A stretch of DNA of 39,992 nucleotides from Phycisphaeraceae bacterium (GTDB lineage: Bacteria; Planctomycetota; Phycisphaerae; Phycisphaerales; Phycisphaeraceae). The position numbers and the translations under genes are program-made. Shown piece by piece: positions 39,262 to 39,992 of the stretch. How positions within the stretch are numbered: the first letter of the stretch is position 1; each line of letters opens with the position of its first letter. The stretch is taken from positions 1 to 39,992 of the forward strand of contig JADZCW010000040.1 in assembly GCA_020851395.1 (NCBI GenBank), given 5' to 3'. The notes beneath the pieces were generated by a model that worked only from the letters and a program-made list of their open reading frames with translations, searched no databases and was not told where the DNA came from.

Positions 39262-39992
39262 ATGCCTAGCACACTCAAAAAAGTGGCGGTCGTCTGCGGC
39301 GTCTGGCCCCCCCACCGCTCGGGCGAGGCGGAGTATGCCCTGCACCTGAGCCGGCAGCTGGCTGCGACGGGGATGGATGTTCACGTGCTGACGGGGGCGA
39401 ACGTTCCGGGTGAGGAACACGGACGGATCAGCACGCGCCCAGCCCAGCGGCTGACGGTGCACCCGATCATGCCCGGGTGGTCGTGGCGGGATTGGCCGCG
39501 GGTGCGGCGATTCCTGAGGGCGGGACGGTTCGATGCGGTGTATGTCGTGTATGTCGGGTGGATCTATCAGCGCAAGCCGATGATCACCTTCCTGCCGACG
39601 TTGGCAAAGCGCGTGCTGCGCGGGGCGCCGGTGGTCAGCGTTCTGATGAGCGTTTCGGGGGCGGACACGGCGTCACAGAGCTTGATCAGCCGGGTCGTGC
39701 ACAGGTTGCTCCGCGGCCGAGGCGGGCGGGCGGGGAACTATCATCTGGGCACACTTGCCTCGGACAGCGATGCGCTGGCGTGCCTGGGCGATGATCATCG
39801 CGAGCGGCTGAAGAAAGTCGATTTCGGAGCCGCCGAACGCTGTCAGGTCATCCCACCGGGGCCGCCGATTCATCTCGCGAAGCATTCGAGAAGGACGCAT
39901 GGGGCGGGGAATCCGGGCATCGTCGCGGCTCGCCGGCATCTTGGAGCGTCGTCGTCGAACGACTTTCTGCTGGCGTATTTCGGGCTGATCTA
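39262..39992 (+). CDS. Family 4-like glycosyltransferase, 3' end cut by window
   Basis: 243 residues are visible. MPSTLKKVAVVCGVWPPHRSGEAEYALHLSRQL is the GT4 acceptor-domain start (P-x-x-G-G/S-x-x-x-x), and VHVLTGANVPG follows. The region to DFLLAYFGLI leads into the donor domain, which lies beyond the edge. The ATG is 13 bases after the previous stop with GGAG upstream, so it continues the same operon. Confidence 0.85.
   Translation, partial: MPSTLKKVAVVCGVWPPHRSGEAEYALHLSRQLAATGMDVHVLTGANVPGEEHGRISTRPAQRLTVHPIMPGWSWRDWPRVRRFLRAGRFDAVYVVYVGWIYQRKPMITFLPTLAKRVLRGAPVVSVLMSVSGADTASQSLISRVVHRLLRGRGGRAGNYHLGTLASDSDALACLGDDHRERLKKVDFGAAERCQVIPPGPPIHLAKHSRRTHGAGNPGIVAARRHLGASSSNDFLLAYFGLI

Overview
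The window is strongly GC-rich bacterial chromosome with no sign of phage, insertion sequences or CRISPR. Three features suggest an anaerobic or facultative planctomycete-like bacterium, perhaps of the Phycisphaerae type: a split translation gene set (rplK-rplA-rplJ-rplL closed by a terminator, with no rpoBC behind it), many UroD-type corrinoid methyltransferases, and GTG/TTG starts. The taxonomic guess is inference; no 16S gene is present.

Region 1 (1-12.4 kb) is a corrinoid methyl-transfer locus. On the minus strand lie a DUF1638 protein, a corrinoid-activating [2Fe-2S]/ASKHA ATPase and the start of a family 1 glycosidase. Divergent on the plus strand are a B12-binding corrinoid protein, an MtaA-like methyltransferase, a Gfo/Idh/MocA oxidoreductase, three more UroD-fold proteins and a MetH-type homocysteine methyltransferase. 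The likely logic is that a methyl group leaves a methylated (possibly glycosidic) substrate, passes to the corrinoid protein and ends on homocysteine or another acceptor, while the ASKHA ATPase rescues Co(II). Inside this locus is the most unusual gene of the window: an ECF-type sigma factor fused to a phenylalanyl-tRNA synthetase alpha-like catalytic core (7712-8974).

Region 2 (12.4-26.8 kb) is housekeeping. It holds aat behind a tRNA-Phe gene, a LysE exporter, the L11-L1-L10-L7/L12 operon with a good promoter and terminator, a DinG-like helicase and a GNAT protein. Convergent to these is the minus-strand series nusA-infB-DUF503-rbfA-(EndoIII-like)-hisG, preceded by a highly structured leader or small RNA with its own terminator.

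Region 3 (27.2-40 kb) is a surface-polysaccharide locus. It starts with a membrane GT2 synthase and a small membrane partner, then tRNA-Gly and terminators. A long, translationally coupled plus-strand operon follows: ABC-2 permease, Wzt-like ATPase with a C-terminal extension, FkbM methyltransferase, two class I methyltransferases, a CapA-like protein, an asparagine-synthase-like protein, one GT2 and two GT4 enzymes (the last cut by the window edge).

A short element, CCCCCGGAAGTTT, occurs nine times at gene junctions between 0.7 and 22.1 kb and nowhere in the last 18 kb. Copies reading C-first sit just after stop codons, and copies reading G-last sit just before start codons.
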